Of a stretch of DNA of 64,000 nucleotides, positions 1 through 11,049 are shown in pieces. Positions within the stretch are counted from its first letter, which is position 1. Every line of letters begins with the position of its first letter. The DNA is from Panicum virgatum. Lineage: Eukaryota; Streptophyta; Magnoliopsida; Poales; Poaceae. The DNA lies in contig NC_053149.1 of the NCBI RefSeq assembly GCF_016808335.1, positions 20,060,733 to 20,124,732 on the forward strand. The letters are read 5' to 3'. Both the position numbers and the translations under genes were made by a program. The notes beneath the pieces are model-generated. The model worked only from the letters and a program-made list of their open reading frames with translations, made no database searches and was not told the origin of the DNA.

Positions 1-2
1 AT

Positions 3-170
3 ATCCGCCATCATTTTCTTAGAGATCATGTGAACAAGGGTGATATCAAGATTGATGGTATTGGCACGGATGATCAATTAGCCGATATATTTACCAAGCC
101 TTTGGATGAATCTCGGTTTTGCAAATTGAGAAATGAGTTAAATATCATTGACTTCTCAAATGTGGCTTGA
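3..170 (+). CDS. Copia (Sirevirus-like) polyprotein, C-terminal end
   Basis: The open frame runs from the window edge to a TGA at 168-170. The last 55 residues include the RHHFLRDHV and DQLADIFTKPLD stretches that close the RNase H domain of Ty1-copia polyproteins. Only the tail is present; integrase and reverse transcriptase must lie left of the window. The frame is unbroken here. The downstream env-like frame, repeated polypurine tracts and palindrome-rich LTR place it in the Sirevirus group by established knowledge of that lineage. Confidence 0.9.
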   Translation: MRHHFLRDHVNKGDIKIDGIGTDDQLADIFTKPLDESRFCKLRNELNIIDFSNVA

Positions 171-845
171 AAACTAGCACATGTGGCATATGGTTCTTTC
201 ATGTACTAGTTGTTTCATTTTTCTGAATTTTTGAGGTATTTTTGAGCCATTTATGAGTTTTCTTGATTCTACTCGATTTATTTTTGAATTCTTGTTGAAA
301 CTTGCTCATATGAGTCTTTTGAAGGTTTTCATGCAATATTTGAGATTTTTGGATTTTTATATGAGCAATGATCCCAAATTGAGGTTGGAATTGAGAAAGT
401 TGGCACAATTCTGGAAAGTCTGAAATTTGGTACTGCGGACAGTCCGCCGTTCATTAGACTTGTCCACCAGAGGCTCTGCAGAGAAGTTCTCAACCTCAGA
501 AATACATTGCGGACAGTCCGCCAAAGGACCGCGGACAGTCCGCCTGTGCTGGGCAAATTTTACCAGAGGCAGTTTCAGTCAGTTGGCAGTGTACAAAATT
601 CAAAGGCGGACAGGTCCGCCAGGATATCGCGGACAGTCCGCGACTGGACAGAAAGGTGGGGTCGCCCAGACTTTACTTATAATGGATGTCCCTCTCACTC
701 CCCTCCACCAAACCGCACACAAACATCCAAAAGCTCTCTCTCTTTCTCTCTCAAGCACGTGGGGGAGACCACAAGGTCAAGGCTTTTTGGAGTGGTTCCC
801 GGACGGTCCGAGCACATCCCCGGACTCTTCTCAAGATTGTGCATC
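171..845 (+). promoter_or_regulatory. Internal non-coding spacer with GCGGAC(A/G)GTCCGC palindromes, upstream of env-like frame
   Basis: This lies between the end of pol and the env-like frame. Palindromes of the type GCGGACAGTCCGC occur near 435, 509, 531 and 629, with an expanded form near 606. They are followed by a TATA-like TTATAATGG near 677-685 and a CT-rich leader (730-760), then the ATG at 846. The same palindromes crowd the U3 part of the LTR at 4018-4535, again just upstream of a TATA box. The arrangement suggests an internal promoter for the env-like gene. The motifs are seen directly; the promoter role is inferred. Confidence 0.5.
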
Positions 846-3030
846 ATGTCCTCTCGGTATTTCGATGAATCCCTAACTCTTGTTCTTGGTTTTCTTTATT
901 GGAAAGAGTTAGGGTTAGATGCTCCGATCTATTTTTGGACCATGGACTCTTGAAAATACTTGGGGGATCTTATTCCTAGTGATAAGGAGATGCTTTAGTT
1001 ATAATTTGGTTGGTGGATTTGAATCAAAACTCAAAATATGGGTGAATCAAAGATGAGGGCGATTTTGTGTTCCTGCGCAGAACAGATGGGTCGCGAACAG
1101 TCCGCCAGCTGGACGCGGACGGTCCGCCGTGGTAGTTCATGAACCGCGGACGGTCCGCGTTCAGAAGAGCGGACGGTCCGCCAGTATCAGATTTTTCAGA
1201 AATGCTGAATTGAGTTATATCTTTATGGATTGATCCTATTGCTTTAGTAATTATTCTTATGGTTAAATCTTGAACTCAGGCCACCTCGGAAGATCATTAA
1301 GGCCACAGCTTCTAAAATCAAGAAGGCAATGATTTCTAAAAGGCAAAGAGACAGTGATGACTCGGATGATGTTGACTATGCTCCAAATGTCAGTGAGATG
1401 GCTGCTGCATCTTCAGTGGGAGATGTTGGTGATGAGTCTTCAGAGGAAGATACTGAGGGGGTTGACAATGATGTTACAGATTTGATGGGGCTGGATCTAC
1501 CTAGTCGACAGTGAACAGCAGAAAGCTATGCAAATGCAAGAGCAGTGGATCAGTTCAGCTTGCCTCGTGACACCAACATTCTCTTCTTCAAAACCGAGGT
1601 ACAAAACGATGTTTACTTTGGTCATCTAATTCAGAAAAGGGAAAATTCGATTCATGCCACCACAACTCCGTGAAATTGGGTGTCATGTTGAAAATCATGC
1701 CACTCAATGGCATAATTTTCAACATGAGATCCAATTTCAAGAAATTGGAGTGGCATGGATCCAACTGACCCTTAAGAAAAATGTATTCAAACATCAGACC
1801 ATTGACCAAGGCTATATGAGACAACATCAAGTCATGTCTGATCTAGTGGATAGATTTCAGCAAATGGGGTTAGCTAATTTTCTGTAGCATAGGTGTGATT
1901 GGAATGAAACTGTGATACGCCAGTTCTATGCCACTCTAGAGCTCAACATGGTTGAGGAAACTTTTAGGTGGACAACTGGGAAAAGAACATATGGTGCTAC
2001 ATTTGCACAGTTTGCTGAGGCAAATGAATTGGATTATAATTCCATCACTAGTGAGCAAAGTATGAATATTGTGTTAGAAAACCCTCTAGATGAGAATGAC
2101 TATCACATGTTCTATGAGCCTGCACATCTTGGAATTGCTAGAACTTTTGGGGGCACTCAGGGTCTGAGGCATCATCCTGCAGTAATCAATAAGATTGCTA
2201 GAGTCACATTCATGCCTAAGAGTGGCAACAAGGACAAGATTAGAGGACACTATTGGAATGTGATATCTCATGTCATGAATGGAAATAGGATAAATGTCAT
2301 TGCTCTCATCATGGATCAGCTTGCAGATTTGAGGCTTAACATGGAGATGAACTTGTATTTTGCTCCATACATTATGTCCATCATCAAGATTAAGACTAGC
2401 TTCAGAGGGTTATGTGAAAGCAAGCACACTCCTTTCAGGCCATTTAAGAATGACAATGCTTTTCTTTTGAGGCCTCTGACTCCTTTCCCTGGAGATGATA
2501 TGGATGCTGATGCACAGGGGAATGATGATGATAGTGATGATGATGATGCTCACATGGGAGCAGCTGCAGCTCAGCATGCCATGCCACCACCGCACCCTCC
2601 AGCACAGCAGCAGTGGGCTCCTCCAGCTGGCTATTTTGACCCATACTTTGCATCCATGCAGGAGAGCATGTCCTCTCAGATTGCGGGGTTGGCTAATCAG
2701 ATGCAGAATCAGATGAACCTCAACTTTCAGAACATGCAGCAGCAGATGCTGCAGCCCATGATGGCTCAGATGCAGGGGTTTCAGGAGAGTTTACACTCAG
2801 ATATAGCAGCACTTGACTCACGTTTTGAGGATTTGCCCTCTTCTGAGCAGTTTGAGCAGCTTGAGCAGAGGCAGGAGCAGCTAGAGCAGAGATTTGATTC
2901 TTTCAGCACAGCCTTCACAGGGTTCTCAGACCACTTCTACTCGGTATTTCCGGCTCCAATGCCGCCTCCAGAGTTCTACCCGCACCAGCCGTTCTACCCA
3001 CCGCCACCTCCTCCACCGCCGATGGATTGA
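846..3030 (+). pseudogene. Sirevirus env-like (third) reading frame, spliced and disabled
   Basis: This is an extra coding frame downstream of pol, as in env-like Sireviruses. I predict a tiny exon 1 (846-856, ATG plus eight bases), an intron 857-1279 (GT..AG) holding four more palindromes (1093, 1115, 1146, 1169), and a long exon 2 from 1280. The two-base overhang of exon 1 matches the phase of exon 2. Exon 2 encodes an acidic Ser/Asp/Glu-rich start, a central region with the RQFYATLELN stretch also seen in plant transposon-associated proteins, an Asp-rich run, a Gln/Met-rich coiled-coil-like stretch and a proline-rich tail ending at 3030. It is broken by a TGA near 1512-1514, a frame change before 1654 and an in-frame TAG at 1885-1887. 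The longest remaining frame is 1912-3030. No membrane segment or signal peptide is evident, so 'env' is positional naming only. Confidence 0.6.
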
Positions 3031-3622
3031 CTTTCTTGGCAATTGATGCCAAAGGGGGAGAAGGAGCTTTGGAGTGCTTGAATCTAGGGGGAGCTCATGG
3101 ATTTCTCATGGAGATCATTCGCTTTCGGCTTCCGCTTGCCACTCATGCTTATTTGTATTGCTTTACATATTTATGTTTGATCGGTTTGAGACTTGTGTTT
3201 GGATTTGAACATTTGGTTTGTAATGTGTGATGAACTATGTTAGTTTGTGCTACTCATATCTATTTATGTTCATCTTGTGGTTATGAGGTTGTGCTAACCT
3301 TGCTAAAATTCATATCATATATATCTTGTATCTTGTATGCCTCGATTTCCACTTGTAGGGAAAACTCCATCAAAAGTTTCAAATATATATATGTGTACTT
3401 AGTATTCATGCAAATGTATATGCACATATCAAGGGGGAGTTCTCTCTACTAATCGAACTTGGTGAATTTATTCATACCCTATTCTGAAATTTTCATGAAA
3501 ATGAGTAAGTTCTTCCAAAGTTCAATTCCAAGTCCACCTTATGCCTAGTGTATAAAGTTGACTTGAAAACTTTTATCACTCCAAAATTTAGTGTTGTCAT
3601 CAATTACCAAAAAGGGGGAGAT
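3031..3622 (+). other. 3' non-coding region with repeated polypurine tracts
   Basis: Copies of the AAAGGGGGAG-type polypurine tract occur near 3049, 3088 and 3431, and the functional one (AAAAAGGGGGAGAT) lies at 3609-3622 directly before the LTR. Multiple PPT copies in this segment are a known hallmark of Sireviruses. No protein-coding signal was seen. Confidence 0.75.
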
Positions 3623-5305
3623 TGAAAGCATCTAGGCCCCTAATTCGAGTTTTGGTAATTAATGACAACGGTTTGTGGATTAACGATTTCATTTGAGATG
3701 ATGAGTATAGGTTGATCCACGGATGAAAGAGATTTGGTTGTGAACGTATGGAGTTTTGGAGATGATGAGCAAAGCTCGGGCTCAAGGCAAAGGTATAAAA
3801 TAGGGCTTTTGCATTTTACCGGTCATAAGGCGTTTAGCGGATGAAAAGTGACCGGATTTGTTGGATAGATAGCCGTACTATCAAGAGGGGTTGTGTACTC
3901 ATGCTTGACGGGTCTTTAGTGCCATTTTGCTCAAAATGTCTAGTTGCATGCATGAGGGCTAACGGCGTTTTGAAAAGATTTGAAAAAAGACTAAGTTTGA
4001 GAGCTGACTGAGTAACGGCGGACAGTCCGCACCAGAGGGGCGGACAGTCCGCGCCCGTTCCAGAGAGCTTGCAGAGTCTCTGGTGGGCTCGCGGACGGTC
4101 CGGCCCAGGTGGGCGGACGGTCCGCCACTGTTTTTCAAATGTGTACCAGAAAGGGTGTCTGTCTGGTGTGAGCTTCAAAGTTGAACGGCGGACAGTCAGC
4201 CCATGGGGCGCGGACGGTCCGCCGGCTAATCTCAGGTTTGTACCAGAGAGGATGTTTCTCTGGTTTGGGCTCAAAAGTTAAACTGCGGACGGTCCGCTGC
4301 TGAGGCGCGGACGGTCCGCTGCTGAGGCGCGGATGGTCCGCAGGCTAATCTCAAAGTTGTTCCAGAGACGATGTTAGTCTCTGGTGGTGTGAAACTCTTA
4401 ACTGCGGACGGTCCGCCACTGGGGCGCGGACGGTCCGCCAGGGCTTAACGGCTAGTTCTGACATGCATTTATTGCACTCTGACTCACTGGTTTATAACGG
4501 CGGACAGTCCGGTTTTTGAAACGCGGACGGTCCGCGACTTCGCAGAAAAGAGTGTAACGGCTAGTTTTTTGAGGGGTGTCTATATATACCCAATGCCCGA
4601 CCATTGGGTGGGTCTTTTGGCCATTTGGACAGCATTCTTGACACATTAGAGCTAAGGCATCCTTCTCTCACACACACTTGCTTAGAGATTGCATTCTTGA
4701 GAGTGTGAGAGCTTCCTAGTGCATTGCATCAAGAGTTTGAGCTTTGTGGCATTAGGAAAACTTCAAGCAAGCGTCATCAACTTGTTACTCTTGGGAGTTG
4801 CCGCTCCCTAGACGGCTTGGAGAAGAGGATTTCGTGGAGCACCTCCAAGGAGATTGTTGAGGAGCCCCGATTTCGGTTGTGAGAGGTTTTGTGCTCACCT
4901 CACCGGAGTGGTGAAGAGCAACTCTAGTGGAATCGAGGTGTGGAGCGGTTTCTTGATTCAAGCCGGCTCAAGATCAAGAGGTTCTTGATAGAGGAGCGGT
5001 TGATTCTTGGAATCCACCTCAACGTGGATTAGGGGTGACCGGCAAGTCATCGACACCACGGGATAAACTCTTGTGTCAAGCTTGGTTACTTCTCTTGCTC
5101 ACTTTAATTGTTGTTTTACTTTGAGCAATTTACTTTACTAGAGCTTGATTTGTATCTTGTCACCCTAGGTTGCAAACCCATCTAGAGATAGTAGTAGCAT
5201 AACATAGGGCTTTCCTTTGTTCTTAATTAAATTTCTCTAGTGTTATTGGTTTTAGTTTTTAAACCGCCTATTCACCCCCCTCTAGTCGGTGTTCTTGATC
5301 CTACA
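3623..5305 (+). repeat. Sirevirus-like LTR (1683 bp), complete
   Basis: It begins TGAAAGCATC directly after the polypurine tract and ends GATCCTACA directly before a primer-binding-like sequence. About thirteen perfect or near-perfect GCGGAC(A/G)GTCCGC palindromes lie in 4018-4535, alternating with CCAGAG..CTCTGG inverted motifs. A TATA box (CTATATATACC) follows near 4580. The far end carries the CACCCCCCTCTAG motif common to Sirevirus LTR ends (5273-5286). It serves as 3' LTR of the left element and 5' LTR of the right fragment. Confidence 0.85.
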
Positions 5306-5323
5306 AGTGGTACGAGAGTTAAG
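5306..5323 (+). promoter_or_regulatory. Degenerate primer-binding site after LTR
   Basis: AGTGGTACGAGAGTTAAG follows the LTR. TGGTACGAGAG resembles the TGGTATCAGAGC complement of the initiator tRNA-Met 3' end used by most plant copia elements, with several changes. Confidence 0.6.
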
Positions 5324-5364
5324 TACTCCCTTAATTGCGGATTTAACCATCTTGGAGTAGAACA

Positions 5365-5607
5365 ATGACTAGTGATCATAGGATTCATGTTGGGAAGCCA
5401 CCGTTCTTTGATGGGAATAATTATGATTATTGGAAGACTAGGATGTCGGCTCATCTCAAAGTCATGAGTAGAAAGCTATGGAGAGTAGTAAGTGATGGAT
5501 ATGTCATTTTGGACCCAAAGAGTTTGACACCCCTAGATGAGGAAAATGAGACACTAAATGATCAAGGGGTTAATGTGCTCTTTAGTACTCTTGATGTGAA
5601 TAGTTAA
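5365..5607 (+). pseudogene. Copia gag, N-terminal fragment
   Basis: The frame opens 59 bases after the LTR and matches the start of plant copia Gag: KPPFFDGNNYDYWKTRM (the tryptophan/tyrosine capsid-like motif), then WRVVSDGY. It is open for 80 codons and then diverges near 5590-5607, where unrelated sequence begins. The rest of gag and all of pol are missing, so this is a truncated second element sharing the LTR at 3623-5305. Confidence 0.85.
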
Positions 5608-5889
5608 AAGCTACTTAAAGATTAGCCCTTAAAATTATCCCTAGGCTAAACTTCCAAATAGAGCCCAGGTGCTGCTGCTCTGGCCTCCTTCCTCGCGTGG
5701 CCGCCCAGGGGCGCGGCCGAGCAGGCGCTGTTGCTCACCGGCTTCCTCGTACGCCGATACGCGTGGGTTTTCTGCATCTTGCCTTGCCTACCGTGCTGCC
5801 TGCCGCACTACCTGTTGCGCTTCTTGCGGTGCTGCATCTCGTTCACGCATGCCACCCTGTCTCGCTGCTGCTTGTCAGCGTGTGCTGCC
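5608..5889. other. Unassigned GC-rich sequence interrupted by a hAT insertion
   Basis: This GC-rich segment with many CTGC/GCTGCC repeats begins at the gag truncation point. It resumes after the hAT element at 6651 and fades near 6740. No protein family was recognised in any frame. Confidence 0.4.
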
Positions 5890-6642
5890 TAGGATGGCAG
5901 CGGGGGAGAAACCCGGTGGGGGGCACGGGAAGTACCCACCCCCACCTGGGTTAAATTTTCCCGACCAATTTCACCTCATACCGCCATCCGTCGGGTAACG
6001 AGTACCCATCGGGTGACCCTCTCCCACATAAGAAATTAATCAATCAATGATTGAGTATATCAAATTATGAATTGCACATGCTAACAGCACAAGATCAGAA
6101 TTTTAGAGCTAAGCAAATTATCAAGCTGGAGCGCGGCACGCCTTCTTTCTCCGGCGGCGGGCTCGAGCTGCCGGCTCCAATAGGCGACACTGGCGCCATT
6201 GCAGGGAAGGACCAAGTCGGAGAGGCTGGCAGCGCCGCAGCGGCCAAGGGCCACCGGCCGCGGGCTGGCAGGGGGCGGGGCGGGCGACCTGCAGCTGCAG
6301 CTTGCATACTGCCCCTGGCGGCGGCTGGAATGGGGGTGGGGGTTGTGGCAGAGGCTGGATGAGGTGAGGGGTTTGGAACAGTATGGGTCGGTGGGGATTA
6401 GGTTAGAGTTTGGGTGCTTATATAACCAGGGTTTGAAGGTAGGCTCACATGTCATAGTAAAAACGGGTGTTCCATCGGGTAATGTGTCTTGGGTGTGAAA
6501 GAATGTATCCGTACCCGCTTTACCTGGTGGGTGGAAAAAATACCCATTAGTAGACCTGTGGGGGCAAAAAAAACCATACCCACACCCTAATAGAGTTTTT
6601 ACCCGTGGGTTATCGGGTTACGGGTCCCCATTGCCATCCCTA
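5890..6642. mobile_element. Non-autonomous hAT element (753 bp) with 8-bp TSD
   Basis: The left end reads TAGGATGGCAGCGGGGGAG; the right end, read inward, is TAGGGATGGCAATGGGGAC, so the terminal inverted repeats are clear. The 8-bp direct duplication GTGCTGCC flanks it at 5882-5889 and 6643-6650 without mismatch. CCCG/CGGG-rich subterminal repeats occur on both sides, as in Ac-like hAT elements. No transposase coding was seen; the interior is GC-rich (6130-6330). The exact TSD indicates a fairly young insertion. Confidence 0.9.
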
Positions 6643-6650
6643 GTGCTGCC

Positions 6651-8126
6651 TGCTACTCGCGTGAGGTTGCTGCATCCGGCCTGCTAGGTACTCGCTGCTA
6701 CTCGCGTTGCTGCCAAGAAGAAGAGCGGGAACAGAGGATGGAGCAGAGTAAATAATTGGATAATTTGTATCAAGACTAGGAGATACATGTATTTAATTTC
6801 CTTCCATCAAGAAACGTAATTACATATATTCAATGCATTTTGAGTGAGCAGGCTCACACATTGATGGTTAGGTTTGGAAGAAAAAAATTATACCGAGGTT
6901 CTATGTATTATTACGAGCAACTTCTCTCTCAGTCTTTTTTCCGCTGGTAACTTTCCCTCCTCTTTGTATTTAACTCTAGTTTTTTTATCAGCTGGCATGC
7001 TTGTACTTCTCTCTTGCCCTTTACTGCTAGCTTCCCTTTGATCAGTGGAATCACCAGCAACTGTAAAAGAATCGAGAAGTTCATTTTTTTTATTCATCAC
7101 AACCATGAAGCGCAAAGATTATAATTACATTGCTAAGAAGATATGAAAAAAATACATGTGGCCTCATCATGGGTAACAGGCTCCTCACGTAATTGTCGTT
7201 TTGGACGATTCAACGTGTTTGTAGTATCTCCAAATAGTCGACAACTATCCATTTTTAAGAAATATTCAACTGATCATGTATTATGGATCTTTATAATAGA
7301 GTGCACGGCGGCATGCATGTGTTAAAAACATTATAAATAATAGATTTATATTCACATATATATATTTAACATATACCATAGTAATTTTCAATTTTTCATT
7401 TACCACAAGCATTCAAAATATGTTGAAGCCAAAATTTTTCTGGCCTTGTGGATAGAGTGATCGGTTTCCGTATGTGCTTTCCATGCTAAGATAAACCATG
7501 TGCATGTGCATTAGGAAAGAAGAGAATAAATCGTGTACGTGTGCATAAGGAAAGACAGAAAATAATATTTTCCTTCTAAACGTATTTTTCTTCCTCAAAT
7601 TTATGGAAACTTATGGGAATTGATTGGCTGGCCATGTAGAGTAGTGCAGGCAAAATTTTTGTCATGCATGCTTGAGGCGCGTGCATGTCAAAGGAAAGTA
7701 AATTGCCGGTAGAAGAGGTGGAAAAAATCAATTTTTTTGGTAGAAATATTTTCTGTCTATAAAAAAATAGGTTTGCACCACTTTTCGTCAAATCTTTTAG
7801 CCTAATAAATGGGGTCTACGTGAGGATACAGTGAGCCTAATTTTGGTGATAAAGAATTACAATTAATTCAATTTTTATAGTAATAGACTCAAGAATACGA
7901 ATACACCATCTTAGAATATAGAAACCACCTCTCTTTTCTACATTGGGACTGCCCTAAGGACGCAGATTACCATTACTGGAAGACAAGAAAGAGTCGAGCC
8001 GAAAAATGGAAATCGTCCAAGCAGCAACCGCGACCAGAAAATGCCACCATATTCCAAAATGAAGCATCTTTCCAACATTATTGACCCACTTGAAAACGGT
8101 TGTCGCTGAGTCTGGCGAGAGTTAAT
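6651..8126. other. Intergenic, AT-rich, no gene seen
   Basis: This is low-complexity AT-rich sequence. A short pair of related segments containing GTGCAT and AGGAAAGA lies near 7500-7555. No coding, tRNA or transposon ends were recognised. Confidence 0.5.
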
Positions 8127-8664
8127 CAGGTTCTTTTTACCGACTGGACACCCCAAACCGCCGGCCACCGGTTCCGGTTTACCGGACCGGTTTGACCGGT
8201 TACCGGTAGGAACCGGTCAAATTCAAATTTGAATTCAAAAACTCAGTTCAACCGGTTCGTACCGGTATACCGACCGGTTTGACCGGTTTACCGGTCGGTT
8301 TGACTGGTTTACCGGCCGGTTTGACCGGTTTGAATTCAAATCCAAATTTAAAATCGCATGTTTAACCGGTATACCGGCCGGTTTTACCGGTTTACCAAGT
8401 GGGGCTTAATGGGCCGTCTCATTTTTTTTCTTTTTCTTTTTTGTTTTAACTTTAAATACCCGAAAAGTATGTTAAACGAACGAATTTTTGAGAAAATTTA
8501 ACACCATTAAATTCATCGCACCTTGAAGTATTTTTAGAAATTTTTCATTTTTTTAATTCAAATTTGAATTTTAAATTTTGGCCGGTTGGGTACCGGCCGG
8601 AACCGGAACCGGTCCGGACCGGTTTGACCGGTAACGAACGGTTCCCACGGTTAGGTGAACCCTG
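8127..8664. mobile_element. hAT-type MITE with ACCGGTTTGACCGGT repeats (538 bp)
   Basis: The ends are CAGGTTC... on the left and, inverted, CAGGGTTC... on the right. The flanking 8-mers are GAGTTAAT (8119-8126) and AAGTTAAT (8665-8672), one mismatch apart. The interior is packed with ACCGGT, TACCGG and TTTGACCGGT direct and inverted repeats (8160-8400 and 8580-8640), typical of hAT subterminal transposase-binding arrays. No coding capacity. Confidence 0.8.
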
Positions 8665-8928
8665 AAGTTAATGCACATCTTCCCATGCCATGTGGACCCC
8701 ACACCACCAATTCACTCTCTCTCTGCTCCGGCACGAAGAGGAAAAAATCTTGGAGATGAATGAGCCTTGACATGACATCACTATCACCGGAGCTTGGCGA
8801 CGCAGATCCACGGTCGCCGGTGCTCGTTGGCGTCGCGTGCAGCTCCGCGGCCAGAGGAGATAGGATGGATAGAAGACAGATCTGACATTTGGGACCCACT
8901 GTATATTGGACAGCATGCTGAACAGCTG

Positions 8929-8999
8929 AAGGTCGTGGGTCGATAGATTGTTGGATGGGTCGTGGGTCGATAGATTGTTGGATGGGTCGTGGGTCGTCG
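8929..8999. repeat. 27-bp tandem repeat, about 2.5 copies
   Basis: The unit GGGTCGTGGGTCGATAGATT followed by GTTGGAT repeats head to tail, the last copy being partial. No function is evident. Confidence 0.85.
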
Positions 9000-9017
9000 T
9001 TTATATGTACACGTGGG

Positions 9018-9497
9018 TATTGTAGAGAGTAAGGGTCCGTGCGTTTAGTTAGAAATGGATGCGTGGAATGGTTCCAGCTGAAAGAGTAGGTTTTATTTCC
9101 ACGCCCTCAATCAGCTGGATTAGTTCCAGCCACGTCCGGAACGGGCTAGCCGAAGGGTATTGTAGAGAGTAAGGGTCCATTCGTTTAGTTAGGAATGGAT
9201 GCGTGGAATGTTTGTTTCCAGTTGGAAGAGTAGGTTTATTTCCACACCCTCGATCAGCTGGATTTTTTCCAGCCACGTCCGGAACGGGCTAACCGAAGGG
9301 GCCGAACGGGCTAACCGAAGGGTATTGTAGAGAGTAAGGGTCCATTCGTTTAGTTTGGAATGGAAGCTTGGAATGGTTCCAGCTGGAAGAGCAGGTTTAT
9401 TTCCACGCCCTCAATCAGCTGGATTAGTTCCAGCCATGTCCGGAACGGGCTAACGGAAGGAGCCCTAAGTGGTATGGTAGAGAGTTAGGGCCGTTAA
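9018..9497. repeat. Tandem array of a ~140-165 bp unit (3 copies plus partial)
   Basis: Each unit starts with GTATTGTAGAGAGTAAGGGT at 9018, 9157 and 9322, and a partial fourth begins at 9472. Every unit contains TTCGTTTAGTT..GGAATGGA near its start and TCCGGAACGGGCTA near its end, so one unit resembles a small MITE with TTCG../..CGAA-like ends. The second unit is extended by a duplicated GCCGAACGGGCTAACCGAAG stretch. Confidence 0.85.
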
Positions 9498-10175
9498 CCG
9501 TTGCAGGTGCCCACATCGATCCGATTTCAGACGAAATCTCTCGTTGTCGCTCTCCTTTTTGGAAACAAAATTTACCGCGATCGGGTCGATCAGATGGAAC
9601 CAGAGTTGACATCATCGCAATATTGATGATTCGATTCTGAACAAATCATACGAATAACACTGTCAGCAACACTGTATTTGGAAGTGATATCTTTGACGAA
9701 CACTTTTAAATCCATCCAACATCCTCAACTGAAACGGCACTGAACTAATTCCCCACTACCTGTTTTGCACAAATCATGTGAACTATGACAATGACCTTGC
9801 AATATTTCGTATGCAAACATAACTAAACTCAGCTGACAGCTTTTTGCAACATATCAATCAGGACGCGAGCATACCATCGTCTCACAGAAAAATAAAATAT
9901 TGACATCAACAGTGACATGATATCAGAGAGATGTGACTCTAAGAACAAAATCACGTTAACACTGGGCACACATAGTATAAGATTAACACAAACATAGGTT
10001 GAATTCAACAGTGTTTGGTGCGATCCATAACGACATCACCATGAGAGATGCAGGTGTTCTGTTCCAACAAACTACTTTAACTTAACATGCGACAAAAAAA
10101 AAGAAATAAGATTTATCATCTAGCAAGACTTTCCATTTTTTTCCTTCCCCCCACCACAACAGCGGAGCATCCATC
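9498..10175. other. 3' flank and UTR region of the ubiquitin-S27a gene
   Basis: No separate gene was seen. The part nearest the stop codon (about 10080-10175) is probably the 3' UTR of the minus-strand ubiquitin fusion gene. Confidence 0.5.
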
Positions 10176-11049
<874 letters not shown>

